Source of the DNA: Schlegelella_A sp036272325
GTDB taxonomy: Bacteria > Pseudomonadota > Gammaproteobacteria > Burkholderiales > Burkholderiaceae_C
Direction of reading: 5' to 3'
DNA length: 64,000 nt
NCBI GenBank assembly: GCA_036272325.1
Contig: DATAYY010000154.1
Location: 41,392-105,391, forward strand
Shown here: piece by piece, positions 43,926-52,507 of the stretch
Numbering within the stretch: position 1 is the first letter of the stretch
Layout of the letters: every line of letters starts with the position of its first letter
Made by a program: the position numbers and the translations under genes
The notes under the pieces: generated by a model
Database searches by the model: none
What the model was told of the DNA's origin: nothing
Seen by the model: only the letters and a program-made list of their open reading frames with translations

Positions 43926-45643
43926 GATGCGGCCTTTCGCGCGCTGGAACGCTTGGCTGGGGCGCGATCCTCAGCACCCGCGTCGAGCATCTCCTGCGCG
44001 TGCGCGAGGCTGGTCGACGACAGTTTTTCGCCGCCGAGCATGCGCGCGATCTCGGCGACGCGGGCTTCGCCGGCGACCGGCTCGACTGCACTCGCCACCG
44101 TGCCACCGCGCGATTCCTTGCGGACGACGAAGTGATGATCGGCGCACGCCGCGACCTGCGGCAGGTGCGTCACGGCGAGGACCTGGCGGCCGCTGCCGAG
44201 CTGCTTCATCAGGCGGCCGACGGTCTCGGCGACGGCGCCGCCGATGCCGGCATCGACCTCGTCGAAGATCAGCGTCGCCGGAGTGTCGTGGCCCGGTTGC
44301 TGCGGCTCGATGCCGACGACGGCGACGGCCAGCGCGATGCGCGAGAGCTCACCGCCCGAAGCAACCCGGGCGAGGGGCCGCGGCGTCGCGCCGGCGTGGC
44401 CGGCGACGAGGAACTCGACCGTCTCGGCGCCGAACGACTGCGGCGCGTCGGTCGCGGCGAGCTCGACCGCGAAGCGACCGCCGGACATGCCGAGCTGCTG
44501 CATCGTCTTCGTCACTGCGGCCGCGAACGTCGGTGCTGCCGCGCGCCGCGCTGCCGAGACGCGGCGCGCCTCGGCGTCGTAGGCAGCGCGCGCTGCGGCG
44601 CTCGCGCGCTCGAGCGCGTCGAGATCGGCGGCAGCGTCGAGCGCGCGCAGCTCGTCTTGCCACTGTGCGAGCAACGCCGGCAGCTCGGCCGGTGGCCGGC
44701 GATGGCGGCGTGCCAGCGTCAGCCACGCCGAGATTCGCTCGTCGACCTCGCGCAAGCGCTCGGGGTCCAGCTCGACCCGGTCGAGGTAGCCGGCGAGCGA
44801 GTGCGCGGCGTCCTGCAGCTCGGCCTGCGCGCCTTGCAACGCAGCGAGCGGATCCTGGAGCCGAGGGTCGAACTCGGCGACCGATTGCAGGGCGTCGACG
44901 GCGCGTCCAACGAGCGCGTCGGCGCTGGCATCGGCTTCCGAGATCGCGTCGATCGCGGTTCGCGCCGCGGCGATCAGCGACTGGCCATGCGCGAGCCGCG
45001 TGTGCTCGGCGTCGAGCTCGGGCCATTCGTCGCTGCCCGGTGCGAGCTTGGCGACCTCGCCGACCTGCCAGGCGAGCCGCTCGTGTTCGCGTTCGAGATC
45101 GCCTTGCTGTTCGCGCGCCGCCGTCAGCGCTTGCGCCGCGTTGCGCCAAGCCGACCAGAGCGCCGCCAGCGGCCGGGTGTCGAGCGTCGCGAAATCGTCG
45201 AGCAGCGCGCGCACCGCGGGCGCTCGCGTCAGCCCTTGCCACGCGTGTTGACCGTGGATGTCGACCAGGTGCTCGGCGGCGTCGCGCAGCTGCGCGATCG
45301 TCGCGGTGCCGCCGTTGATCCATGCGCGGCTCTTGCCTTGCGCATCGATCGCTCGCCGCATCAGCATCCGGCCGGCGTCGCCGGCGTCGGCGTCGAATCC
45401 GGCGTCGGCGAGCCAGGCGGCGAGCCGAGGCGGGACGTCGAACTCGGCGCTGATCTCGGCGCGCGGACGGCCCTCGCGGACGACGCCGGCGTCGCCGCGG
45501 CTGCCGAGGGCGAGCTGCAGCGCATCGACGAGGATCGACTTGCCGGCGCCGGTCTCGCCGCTGAGGACGCCAAAGCCGGGCGCGAACTCGATCTCGAGCG
45601 CGTCGACGATCACGAAGTCGCGGATCGCGAGACGGTGCAGCAT
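43922..45643 (-). CDS. recN: DNA repair protein RecN
   Basis: A 573-residue SMC-like ATPase for double-strand break repair. The N-terminal MLHRLAIRDFVIVDALEIEFAPGFGVLSGETGAGKSI contains Walker A. The centre (about residues 160-365) is a long coiled coil. The signature ARVASGGELSRIALA and Walker B LIFDEVDAGIGG are in the C-terminal third, with VTHLPQVAACADHHFVV following. The ATG at 45643 gives the standard length. It follows nadK by eight bases and overlaps rapZ. Confidence 0.95.
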   Translation of the reverse strand: MLHRLAIRDFVIVDALEIEFAPGFGVLSGETGAGKSILVDALQLALGSRGDAGVVREGRPRAEISAEFDVPPRLAAWLADAGFDADAGDAGRMLMRRAIDAQGKSRAWINGGTATIAQLRDAAEHLVDIHGQHAWQGLTRAPAVRALLDDFATLDTRPLAALWSAWRNAAQALTAAREQQGDLEREHERLAWQVGEVAKLAPGSDEWPELDAEHTRLAHGQSLIAAARTAIDAISEADASADALVGRAVDALQSVAEFDPRLQDPLAALQGAQAELQDAAHSLAGYLDRVELDPERLREVDERISAWLTLARRHRRPPAELPALLAQWQDELRALDAAADLDALERASAAARAAYDAEARRVSAARRAAAPTFAAAVTKTMQQLGMSGGRFAVELAATDAPQSFGAETVEFLVAGHAGATPRPLARVASGGELSRIALAVAVVGIEPQQPGHDTPATLIFDEVDAGIGGAVAETVGRLMKQLGSGRQVLAVTHLPQVAACADHHFVVRKESRGGTVASAVEPVAGEARVAEIARMLGGEKLSSTSLAHAQEMLDAGAEDRAPAKRSSARKAAS

Positions 45644-45651
45644 GCGCGGTG

Positions 45652-46527
45652 TCAGGCGGATCCCGAGGCCCAGTGCAGCTTGCCGCGCAGCGTCGCGAAG
45701 TAGCTCCAGCCGCGCGGATGCAGGAAGCGAACGCGGTCGGCCGAGCGGCGCACGCAGATGCGGTCGCCGTGCGCGAGGCTCGTGAGCGACTGCATGTCGA
45801 AGTTCACGCTGGCGTCGCGGCCGGCGACGATTTCGACTTGGACCTCGCCGTCGTCGGGGACGACGATCGGCCGGTTCGAGAGGTCGTGCGGTGCGATCGG
45901 CACCAGCGCCCACGCCGCGATGCCCGGGTGGAGGATCGGCCCGCCTGCGGAGAGGGCGTATGCGGTCGAACCGGTCGGCGAGGTGACAATCAGGCCGTCG
46001 GCGCGCAACTGGGCGACGAACTCGCCGTCGATCTCGATCCGCAGCTCGACCATCCCCGCCGTCGCGCCGCGGCTGACGATGACGTCGTTGAGCGCGAAAC
46101 TGGAAAAGATCGTCTTGCCGTCGCGCTCGACGCCGCCTTCGAGCATCGTGCGCTTTTCCTCGCCGTAGTCGCCGGCAAGGATGGCGGCGAGCGCCGGCTC
46201 GAAGTCGCCGAGCGCGACGTCGGTGATGAAGCCGAGCCGGCCTTGGTTGATGCCGACCAGCGGCGTGTCGTGGCGGGCGAGCTGACGCGCGATGCCGAGC
46301 ATCGTGCCGTCGCCGCCGACGACGACGGCGATGTCGCACGCGGCGCCGAGCGCGTCGGCCGGAAGTCGCGGGTAGCGATCGACGCCGGTGTTGGCGGCGG
46401 TGTCTTCCTCGAGCGTCACCGCGAGGCCGTTGGCGACGAGGAACGCAGCCACCGCTTCCAGCTCTTCGCGGATCCCTTCGGCGTTGAACTTGCCGACGAG
46501 CGCAGCGTGCCGAAAACGGGTCGCCAT
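45652..46527 (-). CDS. nadK: NAD kinase
   Basis: Phosphorylates NAD to NADP. It has 291 residues. The GGDGTMLGIAR motif (residues about 70-80), the LGFITD segment and TSPTGSTAYALSAGGPILHP are the canonical blocks. The ATG at 46527 gives the family N-terminus (FRHAALVGKFNAEGIREEL). It is divergent from hrcA across 69 bp and co-directional with recN. The nadK-recN and nadK/hrcA neighbourhoods are conserved in betaproteobacteria. Confidence 0.95.
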   Translation of the reverse strand: MATRFRHAALVGKFNAEGIREELEAVAAFLVANGLAVTLEEDTAANTGVDRYPRLPADALGAACDIAVVVGGDGTMLGIARQLARHDTPLVGINQGRLGFITDVALGDFEPALAAILAGDYGEEKRTMLEGGVERDGKTIFSSFALNDVIVSRGATAGMVELRIEIDGEFVAQLRADGLIVTSPTGSTAYALSAGGPILHPGIAAWALVPIAPHDLSNRPIVVPDDGEVQVEIVAGRDASVNFDMQSLTSLAHGDRICVRRSADRVRFLHPRGWSYFATLRGKLHWASGSA

Positions 46528-46596
46528 TCGTGGGATTACACCACAGCACCCTCTGCCGACAGAGGCAGAATCGGGTGTGCGAAGGGTGCCGAATCG

Positions 46597-47625
46597 ATGC
46601 TGGACGAACGTTCCAAGACCCTGCTGAAGACGCTCGTCGAGCGCTACATCGCGGACGGCCAGCCGGTCGGCTCGCGGACGCTCTCGCGCGCGAGCGGCCT
46701 CGAGCTGTCGCCGGCGACGATCCGAAACGTCATGGCAGACCTCGAGGAGCTTGGCCTGATCGCGAGCCCACACACGAGCGCCGGCCGCATCCCGACCGCG
46801 CGCGGCTACCGCCTCTTTGTCGACACGATGCTGACGGCGCAGCCGGGCGACGTCGCCAAGCACGGCACCGGCGAGCTGCCGATCGAGGCGCAGCTGCACG
46901 CCGACCAGCCGCAGCGCGTGATCACCAACGCCGCGCAGCTGCTGTCGAGCCTGTCGAGCTTCGTCGGCGTGATCACGGTGCCGAAGAAGCCGAGCGTCTT
47001 TCACCACATCGAGTTCATGCGCCTCTCGGAGCGGCGCGTGCTGCTGATCCTGGTCGCGCCCGACGGCGACGTTCAGAACCGCGTCATCTTCACCAAGCAC
47101 GACTACACCGCGGCGCAACTGCAGGAGGCGAGCAACTTCCTGACCGCGCACTACGCCGGCCTGACGCTCGAGGAGGTGCGCGAGCGGCTCAAGGGCGAGG
47201 TCGACGCGCTGCGCGGCGAGATCTCGGCGCTGATGCTCGCTGCGGTGCAGGCCGGCAGCGAGGCAATCGCCGAGAGCCACGAGCAGGTCGTCGTCGCCGG
47301 CGAGCGGAACCTCCTCGCGATCCAGGACTTTTCGAGCGACTTGGGGAGCCTGCGGAAGCTGTTCGACCTGTTCGAGCAGAAGACGCAGCTGATGCGTCTG
47401 CTCGACGTCTCGAGCCGCGCCGAAGGCGTTCGCATCTTCATCGGCGGCGAGAGCCTGGTCGTGCCGTACGAGGAGCTCTCGGTCGTCTCGGCGCCGTACG
47501 AGGTCGATGGCCAGATCGTCGGCACGCTCGGCGTCATCGGGCCGACGCGGATGGCCTACAACCGGATGATCCAGATCGTCGACATCACGTCGCGCCTGGT
47601 GAGCAACGCACTCAGCACGAAATAG
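46597..47625 (+). CDS. hrcA: heat-inducible transcription repressor HrcA
   Basis: Repressor of class I heat-shock genes, normally binding CIRCE inverted repeats ahead of groESL or dnaK. It has 342 residues. The N-terminal winged helix reads RSKTLLKTLVERYIADGQPVGSRTLSR...LSPATIRNVMADLEELGLI, and the C-terminal GVIGPTRMAYNRMIQIVDITSRLVS is typical. No CIRCE element (TTAGCACTC-N9-GAGTGCTAA) is visible in the 69-bp gap to nadK or elsewhere near by. Confidence 0.95.
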   Translation: MLDERSKTLLKTLVERYIADGQPVGSRTLSRASGLELSPATIRNVMADLEELGLIASPHTSAGRIPTARGYRLFVDTMLTAQPGDVAKHGTGELPIEAQLHADQPQRVITNAAQLLSSLSSFVGVITVPKKPSVFHHIEFMRLSERRVLLILVAPDGDVQNRVIFTKHDYTAAQLQEASNFLTAHYAGLTLEEVRERLKGEVDALRGEISALMLAAVQAGSEAIAESHEQVVVAGERNLLAIQDFSSDLGSLRKLFDLFEQKTQLMRLLDVSSRAEGVRIFIGGESLVVPYEELSVVSAPYEVDGQIVGTLGVIGPTRMAYNRMIQIVDITSRLVSNALSTK

Positions 47626-47666
47626 CGGTGTTCGTCGCGCGGCGGCGCGTGCGAAGATTCCGGCGC

Positions 47667-47743
47667 GGGCCGTTAGCTCAGTCGGTTAGAGCAGAGGACT
47701 CATAATCCTTTGGTCGTTGGTTCGATCCCAACACGGCCTACCA
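47667..47743 (+). tRNA. tRNA-Met (anticodon CAT), elongator-type; tRNA-Ile2 is the alternative
   Basis: Cloverleaf: acceptor GGGCCGT/ACGGCCT (first pair is a G-T wobble), D arm GCTCAGTCGGTTAGAGC, anticodon stem GAGGA/TCCTT around loop CTCATAA, T arm GTTGG-TTCGATC-CCAAC, discriminator A and an encoded CCA. The CAT anticodon can be elongator Met or, with lysidine, Ile2; the arms do not look like the initiator, which lacks a first-pair match and carries GGG/CCC in the anticodon stem. Confidence 0.9.
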
Positions 47744-47888
47744 AGACTGTCGAGATTCGGTGACTTGCGCTGGCGAAGCTCAAGTCCCTGATGTGCCAGT
47801 GGCCTCAGTGCCATCTGGTCCCAGTCGCGGGGATGATCCCGGACATTGCGCCCCGGGTTGTCCTCAACCACGCGGATGGGAGGAAGAC

Positions 47889-48788
47889 ATGGCCCAGCCC
47901 CTTCGATTGCACGCCGCATGGGCGTCCTGCGTTTCGTGCCTGCTGCTGGGGGCGCCTGTTGCGCACGCGGGCGACTTTGTAGTGACCGCTTCCGCCGGAC
48001 CCACGGGAATCGAGTGCTTCAACGCCGATGTTGTCGGGGGAAGCGGATTCAGCTCGGCCAGCGCAGGACCAAGCCCATGCGCGTTCACCAACGCCTTTGG
48101 TGGGACCTTCAGTTCTCTTGCTTCAGCTTCGGGCAGCTGGGTCACCGGCGATCTTTTCGCTTCAGCGGGGGCCGCCGGAAATCCCGGGCTCAATGGAACC
48201 GGCGACTCGATTGACTCGTTCGGAACGGTCTCGCTCACCGATGAGGGGCTGGTGAGATTGCCGCCTGGGATGACTTCGGCCTCGATCACGTTCGGTGTGA
48301 CCGGCCTGTCGGGCGTCGTGGGCGGAGGGCCGGCGGTCGCCATCGGCGGGGCCTCGTCCGGCGACATCATCACGCTGAAGATGTCGGCTGGCGGATCCAA
48401 CGGCACGAGCGGGACGAGTGCGGCTTGTCTGATGGATAACCTGGTCTCGAGCCTATGCCCGAATGGCGACAGAGGCTTCGGCTTTGGTCCGGGCGCGCTT
48501 GCTCCCATCACCTTGCTCGTTCACGACGGCGATACCTTGCAGTTGAACGTGTTCATCGAGTCGTCGGCGAACGTGTCGTCATTCATCGCCCCCATGTTGG
48601 CCAACGCCGGGATGACCGTCGACCCTCTCTACCTCATGCTGCCTGACGGAGTGACGTTCGATTCCGGCATTGCCGGCTTCCTGAGCGTCGTGCCTGCTCC
48701 GGTTTCGGAGCCGAGCTCGCTCGCGCTGTTCGTCAGCGGCGTCGGCGCCCTCATCGCCGTGCGTCGTCGCAAGCACCACCACGCGTGA
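47889..48788 (+). CDS. PEP-CTERM sorted exported protein
   Basis: A 299-residue secreted protein of unknown function. It has a signal peptide (residues 1-27, ending PVAHA) and a Ser/Gly/Ala-rich body with little charge. The C-terminal sorting tail reads VSEPSSLALFVSGVGALIAVRRRKHH: a PEP-like motif with Ser in the first Pro position, a hydrophobic helix and a basic end. Exosortase would cut and sort it at the cell surface, where such proteins are tied to exopolysaccharide or biofilm. Two cysteine pairs may form disulfides. GGGAGGAAG before the ATG at 47889 supports the start. Codon choice looks less GC-biased than in the neighbouring core genes, hinting at acquisition. Confidence 0.82.
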   Translation: MAQPLRLHAAWASCVSCLLLGAPVAHAGDFVVTASAGPTGIECFNADVVGGSGFSSASAGPSPCAFTNAFGGTFSSLASASGSWVTGDLFASAGAAGNPGLNGTGDSIDSFGTVSLTDEGLVRLPPGMTSASITFGVTGLSGVVGGGPAVAIGGASSGDIITLKMSAGGSNGTSGTSAACLMDNLVSSLCPNGDRGFGFGPGALAPITLLVHDGDTLQLNVFIESSANVSSFIAPMLANAGMTVDPLYLMLPDGVTFDSGIAGFLSVVPAPVSEPSSLALFVSGVGALIAVRRRKHHHA

Positions 48789-48834
48789 CCGGCCGGCGGC
48801 GGGCCCAGCTCGGGGTCGCTTGCCTGCCGATTTC

Positions 48835-49800
48835 CTAGGGTATGCGGCTCCAGCCGGGGCCCGGGTCGAAGCGCCTGATCTTCTCGGCGAGCGCCACGGT
48901 CGAGGCGCCCAGATCCTTCTCATAGACCACGCCCTCGTGGTTCACGAGGAAGGTCTTCACGCCGGTGATGCCATAGGCGGCCGGGTACGCCTCGATCGCG
49001 AAGCCGCCGAACAGACGGCCGTTGACCATGTAGTCGAAGGCGCCGCCGTCGGCGTGCGGCCCCTGCGCAGTGAGGATTCGAAACAGGTACCCGTGATACG
49101 GCTGCACCTTGCCCGCCTTGACGCCGCTGCCGTAGCCCTCGCGCACCGCCTTGGCGGCGAGCGGTCCCATGGGACTGGGCGGCGCGCCATCGGCGGTCTC
49201 CCAATAGAGGCCGTCCGTCTTGCCGGGCGTGGACGCGAAGCGCAGTGCGTAGTCGCGCAAGCCGTTACCGTCGGCGTCGCTCGCGGCGAACTCGCGCTGC
49301 GCGTCCACCATGGCGAGCAGGGTCTGGATGGTGTCGAGCTCGTTGCGGCCGACGCGGCGGTTGAGGATTTCCTCGCGGCCCGCATCGGAGTCGAACACCC
49401 ACTTCGAACCGACCCGGACGATCGGCGCGGGGAATTCCCAATCGTCGTCGCCGACGACGAGCAGCGCCTGGCCTTCGCTCTTGGTCCGGATGCCGTGCTT
49501 GCGGTCGTAGGCCGCGAGGAAGTTCTGCCCTTCGGCGCGATCGGCTGCGGCGTCGGATGTCACCAGCCAGCTGCGCGACTTCGGGCCCACGACGGCGAGC
49601 ATCCGCCCCGGTTCGCCGCTTCGCACCGCATCGGCAAGCGCGGCGGCCGCGGCCTCCGGGGAGTCGAAGGCCTGGCGGTCGGCGGTGGATGACGCCTGCA
49701 TGCCTTGCTCTTTGGCATCGGCGGGCTGCCACGCGCCGAGGGCGGATGAGAGCGTAACCGCGAACGCCAGGTTGATCGCCAGGAGCGTTCGCTTCATCAC
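48835..49800 (-). CDS. DUF2950 family exported protein
   Basis: A 321-residue protein with a signal peptide (KRTLLAINLAFAVTLSSALGAW). The C-terminal blocks PYHGYLFRILTAQG, GGAFDYMVNG and GGFAIEAYPAAYG are characteristic of DUF2950, whose function is not known. Its ATG overlaps the stop of the DUF3300 gene by four bases. These two families often occur side by side, so their products probably work together in the periplasm or at the envelope. It is convergent with the PEP-CTERM gene. Confidence 0.83.
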   Translation of the reverse strand: MMKRTLLAINLAFAVTLSSALGAWQPADAKEQGMQASSTADRQAFDSPEAAAAALADAVRSGEPGRMLAVVGPKSRSWLVTSDAAADRAEGQNFLAAYDRKHGIRTKSEGQALLVVGDDDWEFPAPIVRVGSKWVFDSDAGREEILNRRVGRNELDTIQTLLAMVDAQREFAASDADGNGLRDYALRFASTPGKTDGLYWETADGAPPSPMGPLAAKAVREGYGSGVKAGKVQPYHGYLFRILTAQGPHADGGAFDYMVNGRLFGGFAIEAYPAAYGITGVKTFLVNHEGVVYEKDLGASTVALAEKIRRFDPGPGWSRIP

Positions 49801-50975
49801 CGTCTCCCGCCGCCGCCGCCGCGGGCGCCGCCGCCCACGCGCGCGCCGCCCATCGAGCTACGGCTCGCGCTGCCGCGCGAACTCGCTTCGCGCGACGACG
49901 AGCCGAGGTCCGCGCCGGAAAAGCCGCTACCTCGCGACGCTTCGCGCGTGGCTGCTCCCGCGGCGCCCCGACCCGCCTCGCCGCTTCCCGAGCGTATCGA
50001 GCCGGCGCGATTGCCTTCCGCTGATCCCTGGAGTTGGCTCGCGTCCATCGTCCTCAGCTCCGTGCGGCCCTGGTCGGCACGGGCGCGGAATTGCTCGCGC
50101 GAGCGCACCGCCTGCGAGTCGGAGCCGCGGTCGTAGCGCTGTGCGACCCGGTTGTCGCCGTAGGCAACGCCCTTGCGATGGTCGACGCGGTGGCTCCAGT
50201 TGCGGTCGCCGGTGTTCGTGCGATTGAACTTGTTGTAGTTGAGGGGATTCACCGTCACGAAGTTGCCGCCGCCCCAGTTGCAGTTGCCCCAGATCGCCGC
50301 GCCGATGATGATTCCCGCAGCGAACGCGAGGCCCGGCGGGTAGTAGTAGCCCGGCGGGTACATGTAGTAGGGCGGATACGACCACCACCAATCCCCGTAC
50401 GCGTAGTAGGGGTCGTAGGTCGGGACGTAGAGCACATTGGGCTGCGCCGACTCGATGATATAGACCGTCTTGTTCTCGACCACCTCGGTGCGCACAGTCT
50501 GCTCGGGCGTGGACTTGAGGTTGCCCGCGGCAACGGCCTTCGCCCGCAGGGCCTGGATCGTGTCCCGCACGGCATTGCCATCGGCGAGGAAGGCATCGCC
50601 GAGCTTCTGCGTCCACGCGAGGTTGTCGCTCATGTGCTTGAGCATTTGCGGAACTGCGGTGAGCGCCTTCACCGAGGGGTCCCATTCCTCCTTCTGCATC
50701 GCATCCTCGAGCGCCGTGCCGTTCACCTCAGGATGTGCCGCCGACCACCGCGCCGCGAGCACCACCTCAAGCGGGTAGGTCGACGCCATCAGGATCTGTG
50801 CGACGAGCGAGTCGGGAAAGAGCGCAATCGGCGCCAGCACCGAATCGAGCTCCTGCTGGGACCCCGCCGCTGCGGACGGCGTGCCGGTGTTCGCCGGCAC
50901 CGGCTGAGCGGCGGCGGACACGGCCACGGCGAGCAACGCCGCCGTGAGGGCGACGCGAAATGGTGATCGAGACAT
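49797..50975 (-). CDS. DUF3300 family exported protein
   Basis: A 392-residue protein with a signal peptide (residues 1-23). A conserved N-terminal half includes LDSVLAPIALFPDSLVAQILMASTYPLEVVLAARW, the DUF3300 signature. A Tyr/Pro-rich segment YPPYYMYPPGYYYPPG near residue 205 precedes a hydrophobic AAGIIIGAAIW helix. The C-terminal 150 residues are Ser/Arg/Gly-rich and end in a poly-Gly tail with arginines, suggesting disorder and nucleic acid or polyanion binding. It is translationally coupled to DUF2950. Function unknown. Confidence 0.83.
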   Translation of the reverse strand: MSRSPFRVALTAALLAVAVSAAAQPVPANTGTPSAAAGSQQELDSVLAPIALFPDSLVAQILMASTYPLEVVLAARWSAAHPEVNGTALEDAMQKEEWDPSVKALTAVPQMLKHMSDNLAWTQKLGDAFLADGNAVRDTIQALRAKAVAAGNLKSTPEQTVRTEVVENKTVYIIESAQPNVLYVPTYDPYYAYGDWWWSYPPYYMYPPGYYYPPGLAFAAGIIIGAAIWGNCNWGGGNFVTVNPLNYNKFNRTNTGDRNWSHRVDHRKGVAYGDNRVAQRYDRGSDSQAVRSREQFRARADQGRTELRTMDASQLQGSAEGNRAGSIRSGSGEAGRGAAGAATREASRGSGFSGADLGSSSREASSRGSASRSSMGGARVGGGARGGGGGRR

Positions 50976-51031
50976 GTGGATCGGGTGCGTGAGCGTGCTG
51001 CGATTTTCGGGCGGCAGCCGAGTCCAATGCG

Positions 51032-51484
51032 CTAGGAGAGCTTTCGCCGCTTCTTCCCTTTGGGTGCCGCCGGTGGCTCGACCGCGGGGGCGCCGTTCTT
51101 CGGCCGTCCCGGCTTGAGGATCGGAACGGCAGCCAGCGCGGCCAGGAAGGCGGGATTCGGCATCATCCGCAGCGCGGCGACACCGGCCCGCAGCAGCTCA
51201 CCCTTTTTCGTCGGGCGGCCGAGGCGCGACGCGCGCAACTTCAGCTCCGCAAGAACCGAATACTCCGGCTTCGGCATGGTGAAGCTGTCGCGAACGAGTT
51301 TCGCCCGCGGCTGTGAGGGTCCATCCTCCGCCACGCCTGGCAGTGAATCGGTGGGGCGCGGTCCCCCTTGTGCAGCGCCCAAGACTTTCCCGTTGTTCCG
51401 CTTCGGCCGTGCGACGGCGCCTGCGCTGCGCACTCGCTTCCCGGCTGCTGAAGCCGAGTTGCCCGCAGCTTTAGACGAGGCCAT
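51032..51484 (-). CDS. small basic protein, possibly DNA-binding
   Basis: A 150-residue protein, highly basic at both ends (KGKKRRK at the C-terminus). The central block KLVRDSFTMPKPEYSVLAELKLRASRLGRPTKKGELLRAG resembles proteins annotated hypothetical in Burkholderiales. It has a beta-strand followed by two helices that could be a ribbon-helix-helix fold. It may be nucleoid-associated or a regulator; this is inference. A perfect dyad lies just upstream of its start at 51508-51525, which would fit autoregulation. Confidence 0.6.
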   Translation of the reverse strand: MASSKAAGNSASAAGKRVRSAGAVARPKRNNGKVLGAAQGGPRPTDSLPGVAEDGPSQPRAKLVRDSFTMPKPEYSVLAELKLRASRLGRPTKKGELLRAGVAALRMMPNPAFLAALAAVPILKPGRPKNGAPAVEPPAAPKGKKRRKLS

Positions 51485-51507
51485 GGGACGATGGACCGCT
51501 CAACTCC

Positions 51508-51525
51508 AAATGATGCATATCATTT
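51508..51525. promoter_or_regulatory. perfect 7-bp dyad upstream of the small basic protein gene
   Basis: AAATGAT-GCAT-ATCATTT, with exact arms, in an AT-rich patch 24 bp before the ATG at 51484 (minus strand). It could be an operator over the promoter of that gene. Confidence 0.45.
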
Positions 51526-51854
51526 ATACCTTTGCAGACTAACGGCCGGGGACATCATAAGGTGCTCCGCGAGCGGGCATTCCAGAGCTTGGCGCGTGCC
51601 TGCTTGCATCCGAGCGGGTCAGGGGCAGTTCCGCACAGGGTTGTCCACGTCGCCGGTGAAATGGCCACGACCGCCGCGGGACGGTCGGATTCGCCGGGCG
51701 ATCCGTTCTTCAGATTCGAGCGGACAGCGATCGGCAAAAAAATTCTCACGCCGCGCGTCCGAATCCGATCGGTCCATGTTCCGCAACCGGAGGTGGAGCG
51801 ATCGCGCAACACGGCGTGTGTCAGAGCGAAAGTGCCCACTCGCTATGTCGACTC
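51526..51854. other. intergenic stretch without a convincing gene
   Basis: About 330 bp between divergent small genes. Open frames cross it on both strands, but none has a domain, signal peptide or credible ribosome-binding site. An A-run sits at about 51736-51743. I see no RNA gene. Confidence 0.45.
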
Positions 51855-51889
51855 TTGTCCACACTGTTGTCCACACGCGCTGTGGACAA
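51855..51889. promoter_or_regulatory. cluster of three DnaA-box-like 9-mers (TTGTCCACA)
   Basis: TTGTCCACA occurs at 51855-51863 and 51867-51875, and its exact reverse complement at 51881-51889. The consensus DnaA box is TTATCCACA; TTGTCCACA is the version preferred in some high-GC bacteria. Copies two and three also form a 9-bp inverted repeat with a five-base spacer. The cluster lies about 27 bp upstream of a candidate promoter. Confidence 0.5.
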
Positions 51890-51915
51890 GAACAAGATCG
51901 CGCCCGCGCGAGTGC

Positions 51916-51943
51916 TTGAATTGGAAGAGCAGGGCGATAGGAT
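51916..51943 (+). promoter_or_regulatory. candidate sigma-70 promoter of the small gene at 51981
   Basis: TTGAAT (51916-51921), a 16-bp spacer, then TAGGAT (51938-51943). It would start transcription about 30 bp before the gene's start codon. Confidence 0.35.
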
Positions 51944-51980
51944 GTCAGCCCAGTCCATCGAGCACGAACAGGAGTGCGGC

Positions 51981-52205
51981 ATGCAAAGTCTCGTCCACGC
52001 GATCTATCTCGATTCCGCGCCCGGCGAACTGACCGAGCTCGATCCCGCAGGGACCGGTCTCGAGAATCCATACGTGTACGACAGCGTCGCGCGCGAGCTC
52101 AAGGCGATGGCGGAGCAGGGGCTCGTGACCATCGTTCGTGAACAGACCCGGCACGACGCCGAGGACGATCTCATCGATCGCATCGCCTTTGCCAGGGTCC
52201 GCTAG
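51981..52205 (+). CDS. small hypothetical protein
   Basis: I do not recognise this 74-residue acidic protein. There is no signal peptide or membrane segment. It contains PGELTELDPAGTGLENPYVYD followed by a helix ARELKAMAEQGLVTIVREQ. An AGGAG six bases before the ATG at 51981 supports this start over ATG at 51942. It has its own candidate promoter, with a DnaA-box-like cluster upstream. Confidence 0.55.
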   Translation: MQSLVHAIYLDSAPGELTELDPAGTGLENPYVYDSVARELKAMAEQGLVTIVREQTRHDAEDDLIDRIAFARVR

Positions 52206-52244
52206 ATCCGGCGAAGCGGTCGCCGCATCCGGCCGCGCGGTGGC

Positions 52245-52451
52245 CTAGCGCTGGCGGATCGACCGCCAGGCGTGACTGCAGGCGTCGTAGAGCGACGCCG
52301 GAAGACGCCACGCTTCGGCGGGCTCGGAGTTCCGCACTTCCGTCGGGCGCGCCGGGTCGGCGTCATCCCACGCCCGCCGGAGAAACGCCGGGTCCATCAG
52401 CGCGCCCAACGCGGTGGGCGCGAACTGCTGGTGCGATCGAACCGAGTGCAT
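52245..52451 (-). CDS. small hypothetical protein
   Basis: A possible 68-residue protein (MHSVRSHQQFAPTALGALMDPAFLRRAWDD and on). It is convergent with the preceding small gene, 39 bp away. There is no known domain. Amino-acid composition is reasonable, with three tryptophans, but support is limited to the open frame. The AT-rich dyad at 52508-52530 lies upstream. Confidence 0.35.
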   Translation of the reverse strand: MHSVRSHQQFAPTALGALMDPAFLRRAWDDADPARPTEVRNSEPAEAWRLPASLYDACSHAWRSIRQR

Positions 52452-52507
52452 CGACGGCTTCCCTAGTGCGACGACGGGGTCCGCTCCTCGAATCGAACGC
52501 GGACAAA

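Noticed and set aside
46551..46568. a short hairpin in the nadK-hrcA gap as a CIRCE element
   Set aside because: TCTGCC/GGCAGA arms do not match the CIRCE sequence or its nine-base spacing.
51855..51889. a chromosomal replication origin
   Set aside because: There are DnaA-box-like 9-mers, but no dnaA, dnaN, rpmH or parAB near by and no AT-rich unwinding region next to them.
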